Source: Candidatus Villigracilis adiacens (lineage in GTDB: Bacteria; Chloroflexota; Anaerolineae; Anaerolineales; Villigracilaceae). Taken from it: a DNA stretch of 64,000 bases. A program made the position numbers and the translations under genes. Shown here in pieces: positions 1-7,759 of this stretch (position 1 is its first letter; every line of letters begins with the position of its first letter). The notes beneath the pieces are model-generated. The model had not been told where the DNA came from. It saw nothing but the letters and a program-made list of their open reading frames with translations, and made no database searches. The stretch lies in NCBI GenBank assembly GCA_016703605.1, contig JADJBU010000004.1:62001-126000 (forward strand). Reading direction: 5' to 3'.

Positions 1-592
1 CCCACATCATTAACGCGCCAGCCAGAACGCCGCGCCACGCCTGCGGAAGCGAGACATGCCAGAACGCCTGCCAGGGAGTCGCGCCGTCAATCAGTGCGAC
101 GCGCTCCAGTTCTTCATCCACCAGTGCGAAGGACTCGCGGCTGAGGTTGACCAAAAACGGCAGGCTGACGAATAACATACCAACGACGATGCCGGAGAAA
201 TTATCGGTGAACGCGATGCCAAGTGGAGTCAGCCACTGACCGAGCAATCCGCGCCTGCCGAAGACCAGCAACAACGCCACACCCGCGGCAGTGTGCGGAA
301 TGACAATGGGCAGGTTGACCAACGCCTCCACCAAACGCCTGCCGCGAAATTTTCTACGCGCCAGCAAAAACGCCAGCGGCACGCCGGTGACAATTGCCAG
401 CAAGGTCGCCGCTGCCGCCGCGCTGAACGTCAGGCGGATGGAACTCAACACCTGCGGGTCGGTCAGCGCCAGCCAGAGAGTCTCCGGCGTGGTACCGAGC
501 AAAATACTGAACAGCGGCAGGACGATGAACAGAAGCAGCAACCCGCCCAGCGCGGAAAAAACGATGTTAAAAAATTGGTTCCTTTTCTTCAC
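1..592 (-). CDS. Tungstate/molybdate ABC transporter permease (partial, runs off left edge)
   Basis: Reading leftwards from a GTG at 590-592 gives a continuous membrane protein whose C-terminus lies outside the window. It has a short basic N-terminus, a first membrane helix and the permease signature NLPIVIPHTAAG around residues 90-100. An EAA-like loop (DGATPWQAFWHVSLPQ) lies close to the edge. This is the pattern of ModB/WtpB/TupB permeases, which form the membrane channel of oxyanion importers. The binding protein lies 91 bp upstream on the same strand, so the two are almost certainly one operon, with the ATPase expected beyond position 1. The start is inferred; no strong ribosome site is visible. 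Tungstate versus molybdate cannot be decided from the permease. Confidence 0.85.
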   Translation of the reverse strand, partial: MKKRNQFFNIVFSALGGLLLLFIVLPLFSILLGTTPETLWLALTDPQVLSSIRLTFSAAAAATLLAIVTGVPLAFLLARRKFRGRRLVEALVNLPIVIPHTAAGVALLLVFGRRGLLGQWLTPLGIAFTDNFSGIVVGMLFVSLPFLVNLSRESFALVDEELERVALIDGATPWQAFWHVSLPQAWRGVLAGALMMW

Positions 593-683
593 AATAGGAG
601 CACCTGGTCATTGCGAGGAGGGTGTTTTCCCCGACGAAGCAATGACGGAAATTTTTGTTTTTGATGTTGATACTCCTGTCACA

Positions 684-1778
684 TTATTCCAACGGAACTG
701 CGAGCGTTTGCAAACCGTCGGGCAGGTTTTCGTACCCGTCCGCGAGAAAGGCCTCGAACAGCGGATGGTGATTCGCCTCCATCACGGCGCGTCCTTCGTC
801 GCTGAGTAAAAAAGCGATGAACAGCGCGGCTTCTTCGATATGCCGCGCCCCGGCGGGGATCGTCACGCCGTAGCCGATGCGTTCGCCGCGAAACAGCGGC
901 TTCACCGAGGCAAACCGCTGGAAATCCAGGTTCACCTGCGCCTGGTGATAAAACGACTCGAAATCCGGCTCGCCCAAATTCACTTCGACGGGCAGGTTCA
1001 CCATGTTCAAGTTATGCTGCCGGATCACGCTTTCATATTCGAAGGCGTAATCCAAATCGCCCGATTCGAGCAGCGCGATCAACTGCACGCTCGAACCGCG
1101 CAAAACAATATGCGAATCCGTCTTCGTCTCCAAAACCTCCGGCACGGTAATGGTCGTCAACTCATCGCCGCGAAAGATCGTCACCGGAAACGAAAACTGT
1201 CCGTCGAACATCGGCGCGAACAGACCGTAATCCTCGTTCGCCATCTCCGTCAGCGCGAACGCCATCAATGCGCGGTAACCCGATGCGTCGAAGCGCGGGT
1301 CGGCAATGCCGATCTTCACATCAGGGCGGGCGATCACCCCCGCCCAATTCTCCGCGTTGATCTCGTCTGCGTATTTGCTGCTTTCGCCATACGCCAGCGC
1401 CAGATGATTGCTCGCAAAGCGGATATACCAATCGGCATACGGCTCGTTCGTCTCCGGCGCGCGGCTTGCATACATCAGCATCGGAATCAGCGACGCATCC
1501 GCCGTCACCACCACATCAATCGGCTCATGCAATTCCGTCGCATGGCGGATGACCTGAATGCTGCCGTGATACTCCGCCCGCGCGTCAATGTTCGGATACT
1601 TCGCCTCGAACGCCTTTTCGATCTCCGCGAACGGGACGATGAGACTCCCCGCCGCGAACACCGAAAGCGGAGTCTTCTCCGCCTCCTCCCCCGCCCCAGC
1701 CTGTTGACTGTTGCAGGAGCCGAGCGCCACGCCGAGAAGGGATAAGAGCAATAGGGTTGCGAAAGATTTTTTCATCAC
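684..1778 (-). CDS. wtpA: WtpA-like tungstate/molybdate-binding lipoprotein
   Basis: A 364-residue solute-binding lipoprotein. The signal peptide ends in a lipobox with the modified cysteine at about residue 22. The mature part starts with VFAAGSL and contains a conserved stretch ending HGSIQVIRHATEL, followed by DVVVTADASLIP, as in the WtpA/ModA group that binds tungstate or molybdate outside the membrane. The sequence opens with GTG directly followed by ATG (1773-1775); either may be used. The gene follows the SUOX-fold lipoprotein gene after a 53-bp spacer holding a strong stem-loop and precedes the permease. WtpA is the closest family by eye; TupA or ModA specificity is possible, because the oxyanion-binding residues cannot be assigned with certainty. 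Confidence 0.85.
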   Translation of the reverse strand: MMKKSFATLLLLSLLGVALGSCNSQQAGAGEEAEKTPLSVFAAGSLIVPFAEIEKAFEAKYPNIDARAEYHGSIQVIRHATELHEPIDVVVTADASLIPMLMYASRAPETNEPYADWYIRFASNHLALAYGESSKYADEINAENWAGVIARPDVKIGIADPRFDASGYRALMAFALTEMANEDYGLFAPMFDGQFSFPVTIFRGDELTTITVPEVLETKTDSHIVLRGSSVQLIALLESGDLDYAFEYESVIRQHNLNMVNLPVEVNLGEPDFESFYHQAQVNLDFQRFASVKPLFRGERIGYGVTIPAGARHIEEAALFIAFLLSDEGRAVMEANHHPLFEAFLADGYENLPDGLQTLAVPLE

Positions 1779-1784
1779 AATGAG

Positions 1785-1824
1785 AGGTGACAGTCACGGC
1801 GCAGTAGCGCCATGACTGTCACCT
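1785..1824 (-). other. Intercistronic stem-loop between lipoprotein and binding-protein genes
   Basis: A near-perfect inverted repeat: a 12-bp outer stem (AGGTGACAGTCA with its complement), one unpaired base on each side, and a 5-bp inner stem GGCGC/GCGCC closing a 4-nt loop. No T-run follows on the minus strand, so it is not a standard intrinsic terminator. Its place between two cistrons fits an RNA-processing or 3'-end-stabilising hairpin that sets the ratio of the two lipoproteins. That role is inference. Confidence 0.6.
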
Positions 1825-1831
1825 GATTCGT

Positions 1832-3280
1832 CTACTTCACTTCCAACCTGACCACATCCTTCACCCAGGCGTTGCTGGGCAGGTTGGGCATGACCATCTT
1901 GAACTTTTCAAGCGTGTCGGTGAAACCGAGCAGGCAGTTCGCGCAGGCGCGGATGTCGGCGAGGCTCACTTCGACAGAATATCCATCCGAGGCAGTGATG
2001 ACCAGCGTCGTCGCGCCCTCAGTCACGCCGGCGAGATCGAGCAGGGCGTTCAACGAAACGCCCTCAAAATCGCCTTTGCCCTGCTTGGGATGTTCCGCCG
2101 TGATCGTCAACACTTCCATCGCACGCAGATCCGCTTCCATGAAGCCCATCGGCTGAGTCGCCGCGCCGGTGACAACGAGACTGCCCGTCACCTCCCCGGC
2201 GGAGGCTGCTTCCGTCGCTTCTTCGGTGGCGGCGGCAATCGGCTCCAGCCCAACCTTGATCTCCGCGATCATGCCGACCATTTCCTTCTTGCTCAAATCC
2301 GCCCCAACCAGCCTGAGCGGAAAGAACTCCTCCGGCAGCGCCCCATCGTTGACCTGGTACGCCACAAGGATGTTGTTGTTGCGGCTGATCCGCGCCGCAT
2401 CGAAGGCGGCAGAGTAACCGTCCGAGGCGACCACATCCACGCTGTAACCGGCGGCGGCGAGTTCCTCATTGAAGGCGGGACCTTCGTGCGCGATGTTGTC
2501 GTCCACTGCGCCGACAAAAAGCCAGAGCGGAACCCCAACCCACTCCTGAGATTTGTCGTCGGTCCAGGACGAGCCGTGGCACTGCGTCGCGCCGCAAGAC
2601 TCCACCGTCGCGCGATCCATCGGCGTGGAAATCGCCCCGGTCACATCCAGGGTCCATTCCGCGCCGAGATTCTTGACCACGAACTTGTTGACCCATTTCA
2701 CCGACCAGTGACCCTCGGTCACCTGGTTCAACTCCGCGCTGACGATGCCGATGCGCACGGTTCCATCCTGGGCGGCGTCGAGCGGCTCGCCGTTCACCTC
2801 GTATACGAGGACGGCGGTCAACTCGACGGGATTCTTAAGTTCCTCGCCGGTTGCCGGGTCGAAGGCGGTGAACGAACCGTTTTGAATCTGGTCGAATGAA
2901 AACGTCATGCTGTAACCGTCTTCCGCGACCGCTTCGAGACCGGCAGATTCATCCACGCCGCCGATCAGTTCCGCAAGGTCTTTCAACGCCACACCCTTCA
3001 CCTTGACGGGCGGCGTGATCTTGCCGGTGCTGCTCTTTGTACCGGCATACCCCTCGGTGGCGGGCAGCGCCTTCAAATCATCCAGCGTCAACGAAATGGT
3101 CTCATCGGCTCCGACGATCTCCAGCGCAACCCCCGCAGCCTCGGTCGGCGCGGCGGCTTCCGTCGCTTCCTCAACAGTGGGCGCGGGTTGGGTTTGAGGT
3201 CCCCCCGAGCAGGCGGCAAACCCAGCCGCCAGCGCAATCAACAATGCGCCGCTCAGGATCATACGAAGATACAGTTTCAT
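1832..3280 (-). CDS. Lipoprotein with three SUOX-fold (molybdopterin oxidoreductase-like) domains
   Basis: The start is an ATG at 3278-3280 preceded by AAGGAGA, giving 482 residues with a lipobox (GFAAC, Cys about 24). After a Thr/Glu/Ala-rich linker come three related domains at roughly residues 50-205, 205-350 and 370-482. Each has the pattern of a short strand, a 'L.DL.AL' segment, a 'G V.L..L' segment and an 'A.DGYS' segment, as in the SUOX-fold domain of sulfite oxidase-type enzymes (PF00174 family). Domain 2 keeps a cysteine in VESCGATQCHG followed by GVPLWLFVG, where true enzymes place the Mo-coordinating Cys. The surrounding cofactor-binding pattern is not recognisable, so catalysis is uncertain. 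It heads the tungstate/molybdate uptake operon. It could be a surface enzyme, a cofactor-less binding scaffold, or a metal-handling accessory. Confidence 0.65.
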   Translation of the reverse strand: MKLYLRMILSGALLIALAAGFAACSGGPQTQPAPTVEEATEAAAPTEAAGVALEIVGADETISLTLDDLKALPATEGYAGTKSSTGKITPPVKVKGVALKDLAELIGGVDESAGLEAVAEDGYSMTFSFDQIQNGSFTAFDPATGEELKNPVELTAVLVYEVNGEPLDAAQDGTVRIGIVSAELNQVTEGHWSVKWVNKFVVKNLGAEWTLDVTGAISTPMDRATVESCGATQCHGSSWTDDKSQEWVGVPLWLFVGAVDDNIAHEGPAFNEELAAAGYSVDVVASDGYSAAFDAARISRNNNILVAYQVNDGALPEEFFPLRLVGADLSKKEMVGMIAEIKVGLEPIAAATEEATEAASAGEVTGSLVVTGAATQPMGFMEADLRAMEVLTITAEHPKQGKGDFEGVSLNALLDLAGVTEGATTLVITASDGYSVEVSLADIRACANCLLGFTDTLEKFKMVMPNLPSNAWVKDVVRLEVK

Positions 3281-3581
3281 ACAATTCTCCTTGATATTCA
3301 GGCGGGCAAATGTCCGCCTGTAATTTTCGGTGGTGGCTCCTTGCGCATAACGCAAGCCGGAATGTCATTCCGACCTGCTGGCGTCATCATTCGCCTTGAA
3401 CCATTACCCGATTTTCGACATTGCAGGAAAAACGATAAGGATGTTCGCGCCATGTCTTGAATGTTCCGGGCGCATGGAGATACATTTAAGGAAATACTTA
3501 ATTGAATTATATAAAAAAACCGGACGCGCGGCTAGGGCGAATATTCGCTGTTTTATTTCCTGGGAATTAAGTTCAATTCTT
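3281..3581 (-). promoter_or_regulatory. Leader, candidate promoter and operator of the tungstate/molybdate operon
   Basis: This gap lies between the regulator gene and the operon, both on the minus strand. It contains a perfect 12-bp palindrome GCGAATATTCGC (3537-3548) and, 16-21 bases below it, TATAAT (3516-3521, minus strand). A -35 element with a 17-bp spacer would fall on the palindrome, so a protein bound there would block RNA polymerase. Nearer the gene, a 7-bp stem CAGGCGG/CCGCCTG (3299-3320) sits just above the ribosome site. No molybdenum-cofactor riboswitch pattern was recognised. The operator assignment is inference. Confidence 0.4.
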
Positions 3582-4556
3582 TCACAACGCAATTTGCTCC
3601 CCACTGTGATTGGCGTTGTATCCGGTTAATGCTCCCAACATGGCGCGAAAGTCAACCGTCTGGATAAAGTCGAGAAGTGGCGAAAGCGTCTTCTCCTGTT
3701 CGCGCGGCAGGATAAGATCATAGCGTTCCTCGAAAAGCGGGATGAAACCCAGCCCGCGTTGGTGCGCGGCGGCTTGCAATCCCAGCGACACATCCGCCTT
3801 GTCTGTTCCAACGAGGGATGCGGCTTCGCTATGGGTCTTTACCGATCGTTCGTAGCCATGGATCATTTCGACGGGGATGCCCTGCCTGCCGAGTTCGGCA
3901 TCCAGCCAGAGGCGCGTGCCGGAGCCGGGGTTGCGGTTCACAAAGCGGACCCCGGACCGGGCAATGTCCGGGAGGCTTTTGATTCCCTTTGTGTTTCCCG
4001 CCGCCACGATAAGCCCCTGCGTGCGATAGGCAAGCGTGACAACCTCCACATCGCGGTCCGGGAAAAGATGCCGGACAAAGGGTGTGTTGTATTCGCCGCT
4101 TGTATCGAGAAGATGCGAGCCGGATATCTGGCAGAGTCCCTGCCGCAAGTTGACCAGCCCATCCAGCGAGCCGACGGGCAGGCTGAGTAAATTGACGTGA
4201 TTGGCAAGATGATTCGCCACGCCTTCAAGGGCAAGATCGTGGCTGCCGGAAAAGATGACCGAAGGGTACTTGCTCTTGGGCAGGATGACTTCCTGCAGGA
4301 GAAAGGCATCGCCTTTGGCGCGGTAGAATTTTTCTGTTACCTTACCCGTCCGGCGCATTTCACCGACTTCGATCAGGTCTGCCGATTCCAATGCCAGAAT
4401 GTGATGCCGCACCCAGGCGGGGGACTGTTTCAACGTCCGCGCGAGAAGCGTGAGCGTAGCAGGAGCCGCCATTAGCAGGCGCAAAATATCCATGCGGCGC
4501 GAATCCGCTAGCAGTTTGATCTTGTCGAAGGAGTGAATGGGGGAAACAGTCTTCAT
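3582..4556 (-). CDS. HTH transcriptional regulator with PBP-like ligand domain (molybdate/tungstate sensor candidate)
   Basis: A 324-residue protein. Residues about 10-80 form an ArsR-like winged helix (DILRLLMAAPATLTLLARTL, then VRHHILALESADLIEVG). Residues about 100-310 resemble the cytoplasmic periplasmic-binding-protein-like domain (PBP_like, PF12727) found in molybdopterin-biosynthesis proteins and in HTH fusions. Visible hallmarks are RFVNRNPGSGTRLWLD followed by EAASLVGTDKADVSLGLQAAA. Family knowledge says such fusions regulate molybdenum or tungsten genes. The operon below it and the palindrome at 3537-3548 make that the likely target. Most relatives carry a ModE-like helix rather than an ArsR-like one, so the DNA-binding half is somewhat unusual. 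The ligand is not proven. Confidence 0.75.
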   Translation of the reverse strand: MKTVSPIHSFDKIKLLADSRRMDILRLLMAAPATLTLLARTLKQSPAWVRHHILALESADLIEVGEMRRTGKVTEKFYRAKGDAFLLQEVILPKSKYPSVIFSGSHDLALEGVANHLANHVNLLSLPVGSLDGLVNLRQGLCQISGSHLLDTSGEYNTPFVRHLFPDRDVEVVTLAYRTQGLIVAAGNTKGIKSLPDIARSGVRFVNRNPGSGTRLWLDAELGRQGIPVEMIHGYERSVKTHSEAASLVGTDKADVSLGLQAAAHQRGLGFIPLFEERYDLILPREQEKTLSPLLDFIQTVDFRAMLGALTGYNANHSGEQIAL

Positions 4557-4629
4557 ACGAACGGCGTTAAGGGAAACCTAAATCGAGTCTACTGGTTTAA
4601 CCATGCCGAGTCAAGCAGAAATGCCGGGT

Positions 4630-4770
4630 AGTGTGCAAGCAAAACATGTCAGGCGTGGAGTCGAAAGTGGCGCCACGACATCTCCCGACTTTCGAGCAAA
4701 ATCGGGAAACCCTTCGACAGGCTCAGGGCAAGTTTTTGCAGTCAACACTGACAACCTTGGCTTCCACACT
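4630..4770. repeat. MITE-like element, family A (copy 1)
   Basis: A 141-bp non-coding element with imperfect terminal inverted repeats of about 22 bp: GTGTGCAAGCAAAACATGTC at the left, and the complement of its relative at the right, ending CTTCCACACT. The interior shares long stretches with other intergenic copies, including GGAGTCGAAAG, CATCTCCCGACTTTCGAG and CTGACAACCTT. It sits between the HTH-PBP regulator and the riboswitch region. No transposase is associated. Confidence 0.65.
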
Positions 4771-4864
4771 GTAAGTTAGCTGTTAGGTCGGGTTCACCTC
4801 AATGGGTGTAGAATGACGGCGTACGTTGCATTGAAAAGAAGTTAATACCAAACATTATCAAGAC

Positions 4865-4961
4865 ATCGATAATGGCAAACCTGCTGAAAGGCAGGGACGC
4901 AAAGCTATGGGTCTACCGTCACGCAGGTCGTGACCAGGATCGCCAAGCCGCCGAAAGTCAA
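4865..4961 (+). ncRNA. Cyclic di-GMP-I (GEMM-I) riboswitch, first of tandem pair
   Basis: The core matches the GEMM-I aptamer: GGCAAACC, a GAAA tetraloop stem (CTGCTGAAAGGCAG), GGGACGCAAAGC, then GGGTCTACCGTCACGCAGG with a second hairpin and a tetraloop-receptor-like segment, closed by GATCGCC. The closing strand (AAGCCGCCGAAAG) is less canonical than in the second copy. An intrinsic terminator begins about 70 nt downstream, so this aptamer is likely a transcriptional switch. It reads toward the secreted protein at 5286. Confidence 0.85.
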
Positions 4962-5028
4962 CAACACAGCCCGCGGGTTTTCACTTCCCTTCCCGCCCAA
5001 CAGCAATTTCGTTGACGGAACGTCTTTC

Positions 5029-5060
5029 AGGCTTGGCTTAACAGTCAAGCCTTTTGTTTT
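5029..5060 (+). terminator. Intrinsic terminator between the two c-di-GMP riboswitches
   Basis: A 10-bp stem AGGCTTGGCT / AGTCAAGCCT (one G-T pair) with a 4-nt TAAC loop is followed by TTTGTTTTT. It stands between aptamer 1 and aptamer 2, which makes it the natural expression platform of the first riboswitch. Confidence 0.8.
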
Positions 5061-5084
5061 TAACCGAGCTTTAAAATCGACAAA

Positions 5085-5176
5085 CGATAACGGCAAACCT
5101 GTCGAAAGACAGGGACGCAAAGCCATGGGTCTACCGTCACGCAGGGCGTGACCAGGATCGCCAGGTTACCGAAGGT
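5085..5176 (+). ncRNA. Cyclic di-GMP-I (GEMM-I) riboswitch, second of tandem pair
   Basis: A very close match to the GEMM-I consensus: ACGGCAAACCTGTCGAAAGA, then GGGACGCAAAGCC, GGGTCTACCGTCACGC, and the closing CAGGTTACCGAAGG, whose GGTTACCGA equals that of the well-studied Vibrio Vc2 aptamer. It is nearly identical to the first copy through the central segment, indicating local duplication. No T-run terminator follows. A GAACGA/TCGTTC stem lies between it and the start codon about 110 nt away, so this copy may act on translation or by another mechanism. Confidence 0.9.
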
Positions 5177-5285
5177 CACATGAACGAAACCCGCGCCTCT
5201 CGTTCGAACATTTCGCAAACCTGGCATTCCTCAATAGCCCCCCCGACGACGCTGGAAAGCATCCCGGCAGCAAGGAAGGAATGTC

Positions 5286-6785
5286 ATGAAATACTTCTTC
5301 ATATCAATCACTGTCATCGGGGCAACCCTTGCCGGCTCATTTAATATGGCGGGATCGGTGTTGTCGCAAGATACCTCGTCAGCCGGCGCAATGCTCACAA
5401 CCCCTGTGGAGCCGCTGCAAGAAACAACTGGGGAGACGACACCATTCGTCGACCTTGTCGGGGTTCAGGAGATCAATTTCCAGCCGGGTGTCGAGGCGGA
5501 AAATCCCGCCTACGCATTTGGCAACCCGGCAGGCTGCGCCGCCTCCGCGCCGAATCCCTCTCCCGAAGAAATGCTTGCCAAAGTGCAGCAAGACCTCGGC
5601 GATAGCATCGTATTGAATGACCTGCGCGAATTCTATATCTGGAACGGACCCCTCGGCACAATGCTCAACGTAACCGACGACCCGTTCGTTTACGAGTTCC
5701 GGATCAAGATGTATCAATCCCCGCAGACCTACCAGGCGGATCAACTCGTCACCACGTTTCTCACAAACGGATTTGTGGTCTGGCTCCGAAAGAACGCCAA
5801 CGGTTTACACCTGCTGGCTGTTCCAATGACGCCAGGCGCGCTCGAATCTTCGTGGGCTGGGTACATAACCGCCTACTGGCAAATCAACGGTTATCCGCAA
5901 GACGAGACCATCGTTCCCATCCTCAAAAAACTCCCCTGCCATTGGGTCATCGACCAGGGATACGTCGGCAACGAAACCCTTCAGCAAATGTTCGATTTCA
6001 ACTGGCAAATCCCCGATTATCTCTCCGCCGGGCGGCAATACCTTGCCTCCAATTGCCAGGAGGCGAACCGCATCTCACAGGAAGAGATCGGCTTCTGGGA
6101 CGCCTCCTCCATGTGCGGCCCCCTCGCCTGGACCATCATCAAAGACGCAAACGGATTTCCCTACCGTATTGGCGACTGGTACGCAGACGCCTCCATTTTC
6201 ACCGCCGCCAACCCCAAGTGGAACGGACGTCCCTGGCTCGGCTTCGACCCTGAAACCTACGACGTCTTCCATACAGACACTCCCATGCCCGGTTATGATT
6301 TTGCCGCCAACGGCGACCTGCACACGGGAGACATCCTCTACTCATACTCGACCCTATATCAAAGCCCGGATGAGCGCTTTGATCACATCTTCATGGTGGC
6401 GGGCGTGGATGAAAACAATGCCCGTATCAGCATCAGCAATATGATCCAGAACCTGCCGACCTATGATTGCTTCATCCGTGAAATAACACTCTACACCCCC
6501 GGCGACCTCGCCAACGGCGTGATCAACAAGGAATGGAACAGTTACGAAAACGGGCGCACCGGCGTGATGGGCTTCGATATCTTCCGCTGGAAATGGCAGA
6601 CCCATCATCTCGAAGGCCAGGCGCGCGAATACACTGTCCGATTCGGCGACACCCTCGAAACCATCGCCTTCGACTGGAAAATCCCGCCTCAAAGCATTGC
6701 CGACGCCAATCACATCCGCCTGACAGATCAACTGCTCCCAGGGCAGACGATAACCCTGCCCCAGCCCGAGCCGGGTTATAAATAA
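5286..6785 (+). CDS. Secreted cysteine-peptidase-like protein with C-terminal LysM, under c-di-GMP control
   Basis: 499 residues, starting at an ATG after AAGGAAGG. A signal peptide (residues about 1-28) is followed by a low-complexity stretch and a novel-looking region to about 250. A putative NlpC/C39-like catalytic region follows: Cys in SSMCGPLAW (about 280), GDILYS (about 350) and His in FDHIFMVAGV (about 375), in the order Cys then His seen in papain-fold peptidases. A LysM-type domain closes the protein (YTVRFGDTLETIAFDW, then ANHI, then LLPGQTITLP), implying binding to peptidoglycan or another N-acetylglucosamine polymer. Two c-di-GMP riboswitches precede it, so it probably belongs to a surface, motility or biofilm switch. 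The peptidase assignment rests on motifs only. Confidence 0.6.
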   Translation: MKYFFISITVIGATLAGSFNMAGSVLSQDTSSAGAMLTTPVEPLQETTGETTPFVDLVGVQEINFQPGVEAENPAYAFGNPAGCAASAPNPSPEEMLAKVQQDLGDSIVLNDLREFYIWNGPLGTMLNVTDDPFVYEFRIKMYQSPQTYQADQLVTTFLTNGFVVWLRKNANGLHLLAVPMTPGALESSWAGYITAYWQINGYPQDETIVPILKKLPCHWVIDQGYVGNETLQQMFDFNWQIPDYLSAGRQYLASNCQEANRISQEEIGFWDASSMCGPLAWTIIKDANGFPYRIGDWYADASIFTAANPKWNGRPWLGFDPETYDVFHTDTPMPGYDFAANGDLHTGDILYSYSTLYQSPDERFDHIFMVAGVDENNARISISNMIQNLPTYDCFIREITLYTPGDLANGVINKEWNSYENGRTGVMGFDIFRWKWQTHHLEGQAREYTVRFGDTLETIAFDWKIPPQSIADANHIRLTDQLLPGQTITLPQPEPGYK

Positions 6786-6813
6786 GCCCGCAAAAAAAAA
6801 ACGCTGGTCAACT

Positions 6814-6857
6814 AAAATATCGGTGAGCAACATTGCCCGCCGGTATTTTTTTTATTT
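6814..6857 (+). terminator. Terminator of the LysM protein gene
   Basis: A stem AAAATATCGG / CCGGTATTTT (10 bp with one wobble) is followed by a T-rich run (TTTTATTT) about 30 bp after the stop codon. Confidence 0.7.
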
Positions 6858-6973
6858 GACATCATTACTTGCCCATGCTATAAACCAGACGTTACGCGCC
6901 CTTAAAATCGGCGACCCCGGCGGAGTTGAAACAGACTCTGACAGTTGATCGTTCTCCCAAAGAACAAATATTC

Positions 6974-7759
6974 ATGGATAATCAGAAGATCGTCATCGTC
7001 CTACCGGCTTATAATGCCGCTCAAACCCTTCAGCGCACCCTAAATGAGATCCCCCTGGAGTATCGAGAGCATATCATCCTGGTAGACGACGCTTCGCAGG
7101 ATGGGACTGCCCAACTCGCGCGGAATGCCGGACTGCTGGTTATTGAACATGAAAAGAATCTCGGCTATGGCGGAAATCAAAAAACCTGCTATCGTGAAGC
7201 CCTGAAAGCAGGCGCAGATATCGTGGTCATGCTCCATCCCGACCATCAGTATGACGCCGTTGTCATCCCGGATTTGATTTTCCCGATCCTCAAAGGAAAA
7301 GCGGATGCCGTCTTTGGTTCGCGCATGTTGGGCGGACGCCCTCTTGAAGGCGGTATGCCGTTCTGGAAATACGCTGCAAATGTTATATTGACCGCCATTG
7401 CAAATATTATTTTCCGCCGATATCTGACCGAAATCCACTCCGGGTTTCGCGCATACTCAAGGAAATATCTGGAAACGATTCGCTTGGATGATAACAGCGA
7501 CGATTTTGTCTTTGATACCGAAATCATCGCGCAGGGCATGATGTGCAACCTTACCTTTCGCGAAGTTCCCATCGTCACACGCTACTTCCCTGAAGCGTCT
7601 TCCATCAACTTTAGGCGGAGCGTCGTATACGGGTTTGGCGTGTTGTTCACCCTAATAAAGTTCCATCTTCACGTGTCTGGGTTGATCCGTTATAAGCAGT
7701 TTGCGCCCCGCGAGCTTGTGGAAAAGAAACGACAAAAAAATGAATACCCTCCGCGCTAA
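6974..7759 (+). CDS. Family 2 glycosyltransferase (DPM1/DGM-like)
   Basis: The start is set at ATG 6974; an in-frame TTG at 6926 would add 16 residues that look unlike the family. The protein is 261 residues: KIVIVLPAYNAA opens the GT-A fold, ILVDDASQDGT is the nucleotide-binding loop, MLHPDHQYD carries the DXD-like metal site, and GSRMLGG plus EIHSGFRAYSR follow as in dolichol- or polyprenyl-phosphate-mannose synthase relatives. A hydrophobic segment lies near residue 140. It likely transfers a sugar from a nucleotide donor to a polyprenyl phosphate. The next two genes overlap it and encode membrane proteins of the lipid-linked-sugar-using type, which fits a donor-making role for this enzyme. 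Confidence 0.85.
   Translation: MDNQKIVIVLPAYNAAQTLQRTLNEIPLEYREHIILVDDASQDGTAQLARNAGLLVIEHEKNLGYGGNQKTCYREALKAGADIVVMLHPDHQYDAVVIPDLIFPILKGKADAVFGSRMLGGRPLEGGMPFWKYAANVILTAIANIIFRRYLTEIHSGFRAYSRKYLETIRLDDNSDDFVFDTEIIAQGMMCNLTFREVPIVTRYFPEASSINFRRSVVYGFGVLFTLIKFHLHVSGLIRYKQFAPRELVEKKRQKNEYPPR

Noticed and set aside
840..1745. Long open frame opposite the WtpA-like gene
   Set aside because: It is Arg/His-rich, has no family features and is the mirror of a well-supported gene in GC-rich DNA.
3281..3581. Molybdenum-cofactor riboswitch ahead of the lipoprotein operon
   Set aside because: The region has a palindrome and a small hairpin but not the conserved core of that riboswitch.
4905..5151. 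Short open frames on both strands within the riboswitch region
   Set aside because: They coincide with the duplicated c-di-GMP aptamers and their terminator, which explain the conservation.
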